Source of the DNA: Chryseobacterium hagamense
Lineage (GTDB): Bacteria > Bacteroidota > Bacteroidia > Flavobacteriales > Weeksellaceae
DNA length: 64,000 nt
Assembly: GCF_007991455.1 (NCBI RefSeq)
Contig: NZ_BJYJ01000004.1
Location: 186,001-250,000 of the forward strand
Reading direction: 5' to 3'
The position numbers and the translations under genes are program-made. Below are positions 9,284 to 17,044 of the stretch, one piece after another; positions within the stretch are counted from its first letter, which is position 1, and each line of letters opens with the position of its first letter. Under the pieces are notes generated by a model that made no database searches, was not told the DNA's origin, and saw only the letters and a program-made list of their open reading frames with translations.

Positions 9284-9652
9284 CTATTCTTTTTTAAGAA
9301 GACTCTCAATAAGCCTGCTTTGGGCTTCTATAAGCTTTGTGATGTCCTGTTGATTTTTTATAATGCTATTGATCAATTCTTCTGAAATTGAATGGTTGAT
9401 CGTAACAGTTCCTTGTATATTACCAATGGCTTTATCCGTATTATTCTGAACGATAGCCTTTTCATCCAGTAATTCATAGACATCGGTTTCGTAGAAATCG
9501 GCAATCTTCATCAGGTTTTCCATCGCAGGCTTCGCTTTGTCGCTCTCCCATTTGTTATAAGCATTCTGAGAGACCTGCAGCCTTTCGGCGATCTGTACCT
9601 GTGTAAGATTTCTTCCTATCCTTAATTTATTCAGCTTGGTCCCCAAAGTCAT
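9284..9652 (-). CDS. XRE-family helix-turn-helix regulator
   Basis: 122-residue cytoplasmic DNA-binding protein. Residues about 5-60 form a Cro/C1-type HTH (LRIGRNLTQVQIAERLQVSQ, then NAYNKWESDKAKP). The C-terminal half is a polar helical region ending in a run suited to coiled-coil dimerisation (IKNQQDITKLIEAQSRLIES). It is transcribed away from the toxin-like gene at 9884, and paired CAAC...TTGG boxes lie in the shared region (9694-9728). It may repress itself and the neighbouring gene; that link is inference from position. Confidence 0.85.
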   Translation of the reverse strand: MTLGTKLNKLRIGRNLTQVQIAERLQVSQNAYNKWESDKAKPAMENLMKIADFYETDVYELLDEKAIVQNNTDKAIGNIQGTVTINHSISEELINSIIKNQQDITKLIEAQSRLIESLLKKE

Positions 9653-9693
9653 ATTTTTATATTTTATGCTAATGTAATAAAAAAAAGAAAATA

Positions 9694-9728
9694 CAACTAA
9701 GGTTTGGAAATTTTACAACCAAAGTTGG
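9694..9728. promoter_or_regulatory. Candidate XRE operator pair
   Basis: CAACTAAGGTTTGG (9694-9707) and CAACCAAAGTTGG (9716-9728) are related, imperfectly palindromic boxes with a 22-bp period, about 40-75 bases upstream of the XRE start. This fits an autoregulatory operator but is not proven. Confidence 0.4.
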
Positions 9729-9826
9729 ATAGCGTTCAATATTTTTTTTAACAAATTTGTCCCTGGATGAACAGTTTAGCTTGATTACGGAAAAATATTT
9801 ATCTTTTCCAACCTGAAGGCAAAATA

Positions 9827-9858
9827 TTGCATCTATATAGAAAAGAACAGTATATTTG
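9827..9858 (+). promoter_or_regulatory. Promoter of the toxin-like lipoprotein gene
   Basis: TTG (9827-9829), 21-base spacer, TATATTTG (9851-9858), then about 25 bases to the ATG at 9884. Confidence 0.6.
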
Positions 9859-9883
9859 ACCCATTAAAAAAAACAAAATACCC

Positions 9884-11467
9884 ATGAAGAGAAAAATTAT
9901 TCTCAGGCTGTCTTACCTGATAGTCTTTCTGACCGTTTTCTGGTCCTGTAACAACGAAGATTTTGCCAACGGTAATGTCGAACCCCAAAGAAACAATGCC
10001 AATTTTTTCCTGCATTCTACAAAAGGAGGGGCTGCAGCCAGAGGCAGTGTCGATTATGTAGCGATCCTTCAAGCTTATAATGATGAAAAGGATTTCCTCT
10101 CCACCATGCCCGACCAGCAGGGGATGCCGGTCTGGGATAAAATGCAGGTATTGGACAACGGTGAAAAGACTGTTCTCTATGTGCCGCTTTCTGCAGACCA
10201 GACCGGACTGAGTTCATTGCTGATTGTGAATATTGATGAGGAAAATGCCGTTTCCCGTCTTCAGAATTTCACCAATGATTACCTGGAAGCGTATGTGTAT
10301 AATGCCGATAACCCTACAGCGAAGCGGAAACTGCTGATGGATACCTTCCTGCAGATGGATTTCTTCACCTTCGGCCATCAGGAGTTTACCAACCTGCCGA
10401 AAGATCTTTACAAAGGTTCTACCGAATACAACAGGCTGAACATTCCGGCTATAAAGATAGAAGCAGAACATAGTAAAGGATTTATCTACAATACGGTCTG
10501 TACCACTTTTCATTACTGTGTACACGGCCAAGGAACTTCAAACTGCGATTACGGCAACTGTACCTGCGGAGGATTTATAAGCTGCTTTGTGGTGACTTCC
10601 TGCACTACAACGGCTACCTGGATCGATGATCCTTTCCCGTCCTTTCCCGGCAGCCATGGCGGAGGGGGCGGCGGCGGAATTCCCATCGATCATCCGAAAG
10701 ATCCCTGTACCCAGGCGAAAGTTTTTTACAGGGTATTACCCGGATGTAATGGCGGTGGGATTGGAGATGGCGGGAGTGATGAAGAACTATTGCCACCGCA
10801 ATCTCCCTGTGAAACTTTGACAAAGGCAAAGCAGAATCCTAAAGTAAATAACGCTCTTGAAGATCTAAAACCTAAGACTTTATTAGAAAAAGAATTTACT
10901 TATGAAATTGAGAGAAAATACAATAATGCTACCCAAGATTATGATTATGACACTAATTTAAAAGAAGGGGTTGGCTTTTCGGTAGTGGTTTCTTATGGAG
11001 GCTTTATAAAAGGCAATGCACACAATCACCCTTCTAATGGAGTAAGAATTCCTTCAGTAGGAGATATCATGTGGCTTAAGCTATGTAAAGAAAATATTGC
11101 ACCTTCAAAAGCGGTAGCATATAATATTGTGGTGTGTTCTAATCCTGTAAGTCCTAATGACCCTACAAAAGCCAATATTTATGCAATAGCAACGGATGAT
11201 TCTAATACCATCTCAATAAAAGTGGATGATATGTTAGATCGTTCCGATCTAAGTTCTTTAAATTATGATGGTAAAAGAGATCAATTATTAGCGGAAGATG
11301 ATAAATATTACGCAGGTCTCGATGATAATCCTACAGAATTAGAGAAAAAATTTTTACAGAAATATGGTAACTTTGGATTAGGCCTTTATAAATTTGACAA
11401 AACAGCAAATAAATGGATGAAGATTACTTTGGAAAACAATACAATAATCTCAACACCTTGCGAATAA
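9884..11467 (+). CDS. Lipoprotein with C-terminal JAMM metalloprotease-like domain; candidate polymorphic toxin
   Basis: 527 residues. The lipoprotein signal ends FWSC (Cys22), and the following NNED is acidic, as in Bacteroidota surface-export signals. Residues about 25-235 are a conserved-looking exported region with a Cys-rich end (CTTFHYC...CDYGNCTC). A Gly-rich linker (about 245-305) leads to SPCETLTKAK near 309, where base composition drops sharply to AT-rich. The C-terminal domain has H380-N-H382-P, seven residues, S391, then D394, an exact JAMM pattern, with a candidate glutamate near 361. JAMM/JAB domains cleave isopeptide or peptide bonds and occur as toxin tips. A candidate immunity lipoprotein starts two bases after the stop codon, and a second tip sharing the linker lies at 12169. 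I infer a contact-dependent antagonism protein; a self-processing surface protein is the alternative. Confidence 0.75.
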   Translation: MKRKIILRLSYLIVFLTVFWSCNNEDFANGNVEPQRNNANFFLHSTKGGAAARGSVDYVAILQAYNDEKDFLSTMPDQQGMPVWDKMQVLDNGEKTVLYVPLSADQTGLSSLLIVNIDEENAVSRLQNFTNDYLEAYVYNADNPTAKRKLLMDTFLQMDFFTFGHQEFTNLPKDLYKGSTEYNRLNIPAIKIEAEHSKGFIYNTVCTTFHYCVHGQGTSNCDYGNCTCGGFISCFVVTSCTTTATWIDDPFPSFPGSHGGGGGGGIPIDHPKDPCTQAKVFYRVLPGCNGGGIGDGGSDEELLPPQSPCETLTKAKQNPKVNNALEDLKPKTLLEKEFTYEIERKYNNATQDYDYDTNLKEGVGFSVVVSYGGFIKGNAHNHPSNGVRIPSVGDIMWLKLCKENIAPSKAVAYNIVVCSNPVSPNDPTKANIYAIATDDSNTISIKVDDMLDRSDLSSLNYDGKRDQLLAEDDKYYAGLDDNPTELEKKFLQKYGNFGLGLYKFDKTANKWMKITLENNTIISTPCE

Positions 11468-11469
11468 TT

Positions 11470-12042
11470 ATGAAAAAGATAAATATACTTTTAGTTTTAA
11501 CGATATTCATTTCAAGTTTAGTTTCTTGTCAGACAGTTGCAGACTTGCATAACACTTATCCCACAAACACTCCCAATACTTATTATAAAGATATTGGTGA
11601 TAAATTTGACCCCTATGTAGGAACTTGGGTATATAATGATGGAACATCTTATATTAAAATAGTATTAATAAAGAAAATTAAAATTCCTGTATGGCAATAT
11701 TTTGAAGATTGTATTATCGGAGGTTTTCAATATAAAGAAAATGGAATAGAAATTATTAATACTTTAAATGATATTAACGTTTCTCTATCAGATCCTAGAA
11801 ATCACGCTATTTGGGGAGATTATTTTATGAATAATACTTCACCTTTTGCACAATATACTACTAATAATAGTAGACTCAAAATATCTATAAAAGAAAATGA
11901 CTGTATAAGTCACATGGAAATAAGAACATTGACTTTAAATGGACAACCTGCAATACAGATATTTAAAAAGAAGCCAATGGAATTACACCAAGTTTGTGAT
12001 CCTGTAATTCCTGGAGGTTTTTATTATCTGATAAAGCAATAA
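11470..12042 (+). CDS. Lipoprotein, candidate immunity protein for the JAMM-tip protein
   Basis: 190 residues from the ATG at 11470, two bases after the upstream stop. An upstream in-frame ATG at 11413 would overlap the toxin gene and precede the signal peptide, so it was rejected. A lipoprotein signal ends SLVSC (Cys20) with no acidic export motif after it, which suggests the periplasmic side. The body has DKFDPYVGTWVYNDG and IIGGFQYKENG, resembling a beta-rich exported family common in Chryseobacterium (I believe DUF6705, from memory). Tight coupling to the toxin-like gene and shared low GC suggest immunity. A terminator follows at 12051-12078. Confidence 0.6.
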   Translation: MKKINILLVLTIFISSLVSCQTVADLHNTYPTNTPNTYYKDIGDKFDPYVGTWVYNDGTSYIKIVLIKKIKIPVWQYFEDCIIGGFQYKENGIEIINTLNDINVSLSDPRNHAIWGDYFMNNTSPFAQYTTNNSRLKISIKENDCISHMEIRTLTLNGQPAIQIFKKKPMELHQVCDPVIPGGFYYLIKQ

Positions 12043-12050
12043 AATAGTAC

Positions 12051-12078
12051 AGGCTGTAGCAAAAACTACAGCCTTTTT
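12051..12078 (+). terminator. Intrinsic terminator after the toxin/immunity pair
   Basis: Stem GGCTGTAG/CTACAGCC with an AAAAA-type loop and T-run. After it, at about 12085, a short signal-peptide-like start (MKTLHLFTALFI) runs into stops; this is probably the stub of a deleted immunity gene. Confidence 0.8.
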
Positions 12079-12168
12079 GCAAATATGAAAACATTACATC
12101 TATTTACAGCTTTATTTATTTAATAGTAATTTTAATGATCCAATAAAATATCCTGTCTATGGAAGCTA

Positions 12169-12478
12169 GTGACTTCCTGCACTACAACGGCTACCTGGAT
12201 CGATGATCCTTTCCCGGTAGCCATGGCGGAGGGGGGGCGGAATTCCCATCGATTATCCGAAAGATCCCTGTACCCAGGCGAAAGTATTTTATAGAGTACG
12301 GCCAGGATGTTTGGGAAGCGGAGGAGATGCGGGTTTGAATGGTCTTGATGATCCTTGTCAAAAGATAATTACGGAAAATTTAAAAGCAAAAGCTCTCCTC
12401 AATCAAACGGTAATCGCTAATCAGAATACCGCAATGAAAGCTGGAATTTCTACATCTACCATAGAATTATACTTTTAA
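12169..12478 (+). pseudogene. Orphan toxin tip: displaced, frameshifted linker plus alternative C-terminus
   Basis: From 12169 the sequence repeats the linker-coding part of the toxin-like gene (10592 to about 10760): VTSCTTTATWIDDPFP, Gly-rich stretch, PIDYPKDPCTQAKVFYRV. After PGC it diverges into a different tip (GGDAGLNGLDDPCQKIITEN ... STIELYF, stop at 12478). There is no start codon. A collapsed 10-bp tandem repeat plus a 4-bp loss in the Gly codons shift the frame, so it is not expressible as is. This matches the orphan CdiA/Rhs-tip pattern, in which old tips are pushed downstream by new ones. The tip is probably truncated, because it runs straight into a decayed copy of the next gene family. 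Confidence 0.75.
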
Positions 12479-12849
12479 CTTTTTCAATTAAGAGTAAGGC
12501 GCAATTATTAGATACTTTAAATTACTTAAAACAATTTGAAGTAAATAAAATAAATTATGTTGGTCAACCTTTTTCAAAATTATTGAATGATATGACCCAA
12601 ATACAGCCAAAAACGGTATGGAGCCACACACCATTCAATAATAAAAAAATAATATTAAGTACCGATTTTAAATTTGTCGAAAAAGATTATTCTTATGGCA
12701 ATTCAATAAAATTACTTATAAAATGGCAGAATCCATTATTAGAATCTACGACATCATCTCTTGCATTTTAAAACAATTGTTATTTTACTAGTGATGAAAA
12801 AGCTTTTTATGGCAGTAAAATAATACAAGATATACACGTATATCGATAA
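12471..12849 (+). pseudogene. First, decayed copy of the 135-residue exported tandem family
   Basis: Lacks the start and first codons (joined directly to the orphan tip) but reads through the end of the signal peptide (SKAQ-like) into LDTLNYLKQFEVNKINYVGQ and DMTQIQPKTVW. An in-frame TAA at 12769-12771 interrupts it; beyond, the frame continues to the conserved FTSDEKAFYGSKIIQDIHVY end. Its stop overlaps the ATG of the next copy (TAATG), as between intact members. Functional expression is unlikely. Confidence 0.75.
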
Positions 12850-13256
12850 TGAAATGGTCTTTTAAAATATTTCTATTTTATGCTTTACTCTTGTTTATAA
12901 AGAGCAAAGCACAATTAGATACATTAAATTATTTAAAGCAATTTGAAGCCAACAAGGCTAATTATATTGGACAGCCTTTTTCAAAACTATTACAAGATAT
13001 GACTCAGATACAGCCTAAAACGGCATGGCCATTTTCAAAATTTAATAACAAAAATATAACTTATAAAACAATATTTAACTTTTGTGATTATGATTACTCA
13101 TTTCATAATGTTATAAATATGTCAATTGAATGGGCAGATTTAATTCCTTTCTCACAAGCAGATTATTATGGTATTCTTCATCATGGTAATTTCACCAATG
13201 ACGAGAAAGCTTTTTATGGCAGTAAAATAATACAAGATATACACGTATATCGATAA
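12849..13256 (+). CDS. Exported protein of tandem family, copy 2 (intact)
   Basis: 135 residues: a signal peptide (MKWSFKIFLFYALLLFIKSKA, likely cut before QLDTL), then conserved LNYLKQFEANKANYIGQPFS, a DMTQIQPKTAWP block, a variable middle, and a conserved tail (FTNDEKAFYG, IIQDIHVYR). Function unknown. Position after a toxin tip and the conserved-frame/variable-middle pattern suggest a set of immunity proteins for related toxins. It starts on the last base of the previous stop codon (TAATG), implying translational coupling. Confidence 0.7.
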   Translation: MKWSFKIFLFYALLLFIKSKAQLDTLNYLKQFEANKANYIGQPFSKLLQDMTQIQPKTAWPFSKFNNKNITYKTIFNFCDYDYSFHNVINMSIEWADLIPFSQADYYGILHHGNFTNDEKAFYGSKIIQDIHVYR

Positions 13257-13663
13257 TCAAATGGTCTTCTGAAATATTCCTGTTCTGTGCTTTGCTCTTG
13301 TTTATAAAGAGCAAAGCACAATTAGATACATTAAATTATTTAAAACAATTTGAAGCCAATAGGGCAAATTATATAGGACAGCCGTTTTCAAAATTGCTAC
13401 AAGATATGATCCAAATACAGCCAAAAACAGTTTGGCCATCTCCAAATTTTAAAAATAAAAATTATAATTTTAGTACACGATTTAAATTTTGTAATGTTGA
13501 ACAATCTTATTTTAATGTAATAACATTATCTGTTGAGTGGGAAACACCTATTCCAGTAAGTTCATCTGAATATTATCAACAATTGCATGATTTCTACTTC
13601 ACTAATGATGAAAAAAATCTTTATGGAAGCAAAATAGTGAAAGATATCAAAGTATATCGCTAA
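13256..13663 (+). CDS. Exported protein of tandem family, copy 3 (start codon lost)
   Basis: The body is fully open and keeps every conserved block (GQPFSKLLQDM, IQPKTVWP, FTNDEKNLYG, KDIKVYR). At the position where copies 2 and 4 have TAATG, this copy has TAATC, so the ATG is now ATC (13256-13258). The next usable start is TTG at 13292, which would remove most of the signal peptide. It may be silent, or weakly translated by re-initiation. The ATG-to-ATC change looks recent, because the rest of the frame shows no lesions. Confidence 0.6.
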   Translation: MKWSSEIFLFCALLLFIKSKAQLDTLNYLKQFEANRANYIGQPFSKLLQDMIQIQPKTVWPSPNFKNKNYNFSTRFKFCNVEQSYFNVITLSVEWETPIPVSSSEYYQQLHDFYFTNDEKNLYGSKIVKDIKVYR

Positions 13664-14070
13664 TGAAATGGTCTTCTGAAATATTCCTGTTCTGTGCTTT
13701 GTTCTTGTTTATAAAGAGCAAAGCACAATTAGATACATTAAATTACTTAAAACAATTTGAGGCAAACAAAGTTAATTATATTGGTCAACCATTTTCAAAA
13801 TTATTACAAGATATAACTCAAATACAGCCAAAAACAGCTTGGCCTATTCCAAATTTTAAAACAAAACATTATAATTTCTCGACAGATTTTAAATTTTGTG
13901 ATAAAGAGTTTTCCTTTTATAATGCAGTTACCCTTATTGTTGAGTGGCAAACACCCATATCAAGGTCAGATAGTAAATATTATCAAGTCTTGAATCATTC
14001 ATACTTCACCAATGATGAGAAAGCTTTCTACGGAAATAAGATCGTAAAAGATATAAGAATTTATCGATGA
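13663..14070 (+). CDS. Exported protein of tandem family, copy 4 (intact)
   Basis: 135 residues with the same layout as copy 2: signal peptide ending KSKA, LNYLKQFEANKVNYIGQPFS, ITQIQPKTAWP, variable centre (TKHYNFSTDFKFCDKEFSF), and YFTNDEKAFYGNKIVKDIRI end. TAATG start overlap with copy 3; its own TGA overlaps the ATG of the next gene (ATGA). The 5' 90 bases are nearly identical to copy 3, suggesting recent duplication or gene conversion, whereas the middles differ. Confidence 0.7.
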   Translation: MKWSSEIFLFCALFLFIKSKAQLDTLNYLKQFEANKVNYIGQPFSKLLQDITQIQPKTAWPIPNFKTKHYNFSTDFKFCDKEFSFYNAVTLIVEWQTPISRSDSKYYQVLNHSYFTNDEKAFYGNKIVKDIRIYR

Positions 14071-15013
14071 GAGGAAAAATAATTTTGTTACTTTTGATTT
14101 TGCTGTCAATGTTTTATAAATCTCAAAAGATAACGGTCCGAGGTATTGCCAGAGATACTACAAAGAACAGAAACTTTGTAATGGTTGTTGTAAATGATAC
14201 TTTACGCAAGCATAGAAATATGCAGGAGAAAAACAAAAGCTGAAAAAAAAACAGTTATTTAGAACTCACAAAAAACAGAGAATTTAATACAATCGCAGAT
14301 AAAAAGGAAATTATGAAATAAGGGCAAAACTTACTGATACATTATATTTTTACAGCAATAAATATTTCACCCAAAAATATAAAGTTGCAGATATTATCAA
14401 GAAAAAAGTAAGAGTACAGCTTGAGCCGGAACCTTGCATCGCCTTTGTAGAATGCAAAAAGAAAAACCCTTCCAAGTATTATATCTTTGTTGTAGAAAAA
14501 GTTTCGATGGATTGGGAACCAGATCCATATTACTGTAATGTGTTCTCATTAGATATGGGAGGATTTCGATTTAAGTATAAAATTAAAGAACAGATTTACG
14601 GAAATTATCCCACAGATACTATAGAATTTAAAGCATATGATCATTATGGAGCACCTAAATTCAGGCTTTATGATACAGTTCTCTTGTTCGTAGGAGAGTG
14701 GTGTGGAAAATTATACCATGAAAAATATCAGTTCTTTGATTTTTATAAAACCAGAGACGGAAGGTGGGCAAGTCCGGGAGATCCTTATAAGTTTCACGGC
14801 TATCAAAAAGAAAAGTTAGTGAAAGCACAAGCTATTGAATTTGAGCCTTCTTTGAGAATTGATATTTCAAACTCACATTCTTATTCTTATAAAAGACCCC
14901 AAAAATACGAAGAGCCTTATTATAGAATTTTAGGTGATAAAGCAGTACCTTTGATGGGGACTTATATTGAAGATCTTATAAAAGTAAAAATGGGCGGATT
15001 TTTTAAAAGATAG
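14067..15013 (+). pseudogene. Exported protein of unknown function, broken in two
   Basis: Starts ATGA-overlapped with copy 4 and reads a signal peptide (MRGKIILLLLILLSMFYKSQ) and ITVRGIARDTTKN. A TGA stops the frame near 14241, and a one-base loss in an A-run near 14311 shifts it again. From about 14320 the correct frame runs to 15013 through VRVQLEPEPCIAFVECKKKN, DWEPDPYYCNVFSLDMGGF and VLLFVGEWCGKLYHEKYQFF. An internal ATG at 14507 leaves a 168-codon open frame, but it lacks the export signal. I do not recognise a family; by position it may have been another immunity-type or surface gene. Confidence 0.65.
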
Positions 15014-15084
15014 AAATATAGATGAAAAAGAATTGCATTTTACAAGCAAAAAATAACAAGTTGAATAATAGGAAGCCCTATCAA

Positions 15085-15187
15085 TTAATTATGCTTTAAA
15101 CGTTTTAAAATACTTTGAAATCAATAAATCAAGCCCAGTAGGCCGACCTTTCTTTAAATTACTGATGATGTGACTTAAATACAAATA
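15085..15187 (+). pseudogene. Truncated remnant of the tandem family
   Basis: Reads ALNVLKYFEINKSSPVGRPF then FKLL, matching the LNYLKQFE..IGQPFSKLL block of the family, then frameshifts (T.IQIK). It is cut exactly where the copy of the TPR gene end begins, marking the right island junction. With 15014-15084 it fills the gap without any intact gene. Confidence 0.6.
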
Positions 15188-15283
15188 AAACTGGAGTAAA
15201 ACGGAAGCCCAGTATTTTTTAAGCGGCGCGGCGAAATAATTCCGAAATATACTTTAAAACCTTCTCATGAAAGAAGGTTTTTT
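15188..15283 (+). repeat. Right copy of island-flanking direct repeat (TPR gene end plus terminator)
   Basis: About 95 bp matching 9181-9277, including codons NWSKTEAQYFLSGAAK, stop, and the same terminator stem (15256-15283). Differences are partly synonymous (TTA/TTG, GCG/GCA), so this looks like an allele rather than a fresh duplication. It runs directly into the kinase promoter, so it is probably the ancestral gene end, and the island arrived with a foreign allele of the upstream gene. Confidence 0.8.
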
Positions 15284-15353
15284 CCGTTCAGTCCCAAAAA
15301 ACTACCGTTCGGAAAAAAATAATTTTTAGTACTTAGAATATAGCCTATTTTTG
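15283..15353 (+). promoter_or_regulatory. LytTR-type operator and promoter, histidine-kinase operon
   Basis: Boxes TCCGTTCAG (15283-15291) and ACCGTTCGG (15304-15312) are 21 bp apart; TATTTTTG (15346-15353) begins 42 bp after the second box. Same geometry as at 6226 and 22340. The ATG follows at 15371. Confidence 0.7.
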
Positions 15354-15370
15354 AAATAAGAAAATTGTAA

Positions 15371-16687
15371 ATGAAACGGAAGAACCTTATCACTTTATGC
15401 TGGATCTCGGTGGCCACATCGATGGTCTTTTTCTTTGGGTTTACCAGCGAGAAAACGGTGGAAAATTTCATGCTTACCGTGGCGGTATGTTTCATGTATT
15501 CATTTATCCTGGGTGCTGGAAACGGGCTGATCAACGATTATCTCAATAAGAAGTTCCCGTGGTCTGAAGCGACGACAAAAAGGGCGGTCATCAGTATTGT
15601 CTCTATCCTGATCGCCAATACGGTAATGGTGTATTTTTGCAACTACATGAATTTTGTCGTATTCCAGAAGGCAGCGACCACCGAAGAATATTTTTCAGGA
15701 AAATATGGTTTTGTGAACTGGTTTACGATCAATATTGCCCTTTTGATTTCCGCCTTTCTCCATGCCAAAGGCTTTATGGAAGAGCTGAAAAAGACTTCCA
15801 AAAAGGAAGTGGTGGAGCAGAAGCTGATTGCCAAATCGGCCAATGCCCAGTTTGAAAGCCTTAAAAACCAGCTGGATCCGCATTTTCTCTTCAATTCTTT
15901 GAATGTTTTAAGCTCGCTGATCGACGAAAACCCCAAGCAGGCGCAGAAGTTTACCGCCTCGATGTCAAAGATCTACCGCTATGTTTTGGAACAGAAAGAT
16001 AAGGAACTCGTAACCGTAGAAGACGAGCTGGAATTTGCGAAAACCTACTGCGATTTATTGAAAACGAGATTTGAAGACAGCGTAGACTTTGTTTTTGACG
16101 TGAAAAAAGATGATTACCGGAGATTTGTCGTGCCGTTGTCGCTGCAGCTGCTGCTGGAGAACTGCATCAAGCATAATTTCGCCACTTCATCCAAACCTTT
16201 GGTCATTAAAATTTTCTCCGAAAACGATACGCTCTGTATTGAAAACAACCTGCAGGTAAGGGAGCAGATTAAGGAAAGTTCGGGAATTGGTCTGTCGAAT
16301 ATCGTTCAGCGGTATTCCCTGCTGACGAAGAGAAACGTATTCATTGAGAAATCGGAAGATTATTTTAAAGTAAAGCTCCCGGTGCTTTCTTCCAGGCCCA
16401 ATGCCGTAAGCATATTGCCGGAAACAAAAAATGAGTCCTATGAAAAGGCACAGAAGCGCGTTAAGGAAATCAAAAGCTTCTACGGAAACCTTATTTCCTA
16501 CTGTCTCATCATTCCTTTTTTAATTATTGTCAACATCATGACCAGCCCGGGTGACCTCTGGTTCATTTATCCGATGTTAGGCTGGGGAATCGGGCTTGCT
16601 GCACATGGAATGGGGGTATTCGGTGTCGGTAAAAAATGGGAAGACAAAAAAATCAGGGAGATTCTTGAAAAACAAAACAAACGATAA
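15371..16687 (+). CDS. LytS/YehU-type sensor histidine kinase with C-terminal 2TM domain
   Basis: 438-residue inner-membrane kinase. The N-terminal half has about four hydrophobic segments (about 8-25, 34-52, 72-98, 115-131). The His_kinase domain follows with the phospho-acceptor His171 in NQLDPHFLFNSLN, then an ATPase domain with LLLENCIKHN and SGIGLSNIV motifs. Residues about 350-438 are a 2TM domain (AQKRVKEIKSFYGN ... GWGIGLAAHGMGVFG), highly similar to the separate proteins at 16689, 22452 and 22775; this fusion is noteworthy. Its likely partner is the LytTR regulator at 23107, and its promoter carries LytTR boxes, suggesting positive feedback. Confidence 0.9.
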   Translation: MKRKNLITLCWISVATSMVFFFGFTSEKTVENFMLTVAVCFMYSFILGAGNGLINDYLNKKFPWSEATTKRAVISIVSILIANTVMVYFCNYMNFVVFQKAATTEEYFSGKYGFVNWFTINIALLISAFLHAKGFMEELKKTSKKEVVEQKLIAKSANAQFESLKNQLDPHFLFNSLNVLSSLIDENPKQAQKFTASMSKIYRYVLEQKDKELVTVEDELEFAKTYCDLLKTRFEDSVDFVFDVKKDDYRRFVVPLSLQLLLENCIKHNFATSSKPLVIKIFSENDTLCIENNLQVREQIKESSGIGLSNIVQRYSLLTKRNVFIEKSEDYFKVKLPVLSSRPNAVSILPETKNESYEKAQKRVKEIKSFYGNLISYCLIIPFLIIVNIMTSPGDLWFIYPMLGWGIGLAAHGMGVFGVGKKWEDKKIREILEKQNKR

Positions 16688-16688
16688 A

Positions 16689-17003
16689 ATGTATATCATG
16701 GAAAATATCAGCAAAGACGACATCCGCTACAAAGAAGCCGAAAGACAGGTAAAAAGAATCAAAAAATTCTATGTTTTCCTGTTTATCTATATCGCAGTAA
16801 ATATTTTTATCCTGGTGCTCAATTACAGAGAATTGCAGCCGGGAGATACCATCTGGCAGCTGAAGTATTTCTCACTGCCGATCTTTTGGGGAATTGCCGT
16901 GGTCATTCATGGCCTGAGAACCTTCATGCCGAACTTTATGCTGGGAAGCAATTGGGAAGACCGTAAGATCAAGGAACTGATGGATAAAGAGAAGCAGCTG
17001 TAG
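16689..17003 (+). CDS. 2TM-domain membrane protein
   Basis: 104 residues from ATG 16689, one base after the kinase stop; a start at 16698 is also possible. Two hydrophobic segments sit between the conserved AERQVKRIKKFYVF and NWEDRKIKELM blocks. The same domain forms the C-terminus of the upstream kinase. Probably part of the signalling complex or its response; no direct function is known. Confidence 0.8.
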   Translation: MYIMENISKDDIRYKEAERQVKRIKKFYVFLFIYIAVNIFILVLNYRELQPGDTIWQLKYFSLPIFWGIAVVIHGLRTFMPNFMLGSNWEDRKIKELMDKEKQL

Positions 17004-17044
17004 CGGTAAGCTCTGTTTAAAGTAAATCAATACAAACTGATGTT

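Larger units (their letters stand above)
15014..15370. other. Island right edge and histidine-kinase promoter region
   Basis: No intact gene. In order: uninterpretable AT-rich sequence, the truncated tandem-family remnant (15085-15187), the second copy of the TPR gene end and terminator (15188-15283), and the LytTR boxes and promoter of the kinase gene (15283-15353). Confidence 0.7.

Noticed and set aside
11413..11470. Earlier ATG (11413) for the immunity-type lipoprotein
   Set aside because: It overlaps the toxin gene's end and would put 19 residues ahead of a clear lipoprotein signal.
12849..14070. CRISPR-like or tandem-repeat interpretation of the near-identical units
   Set aside because: Units are about 407 bp, are coding, and have variable middles with conserved reading frame; no short repeat-spacer pattern exists in the window.
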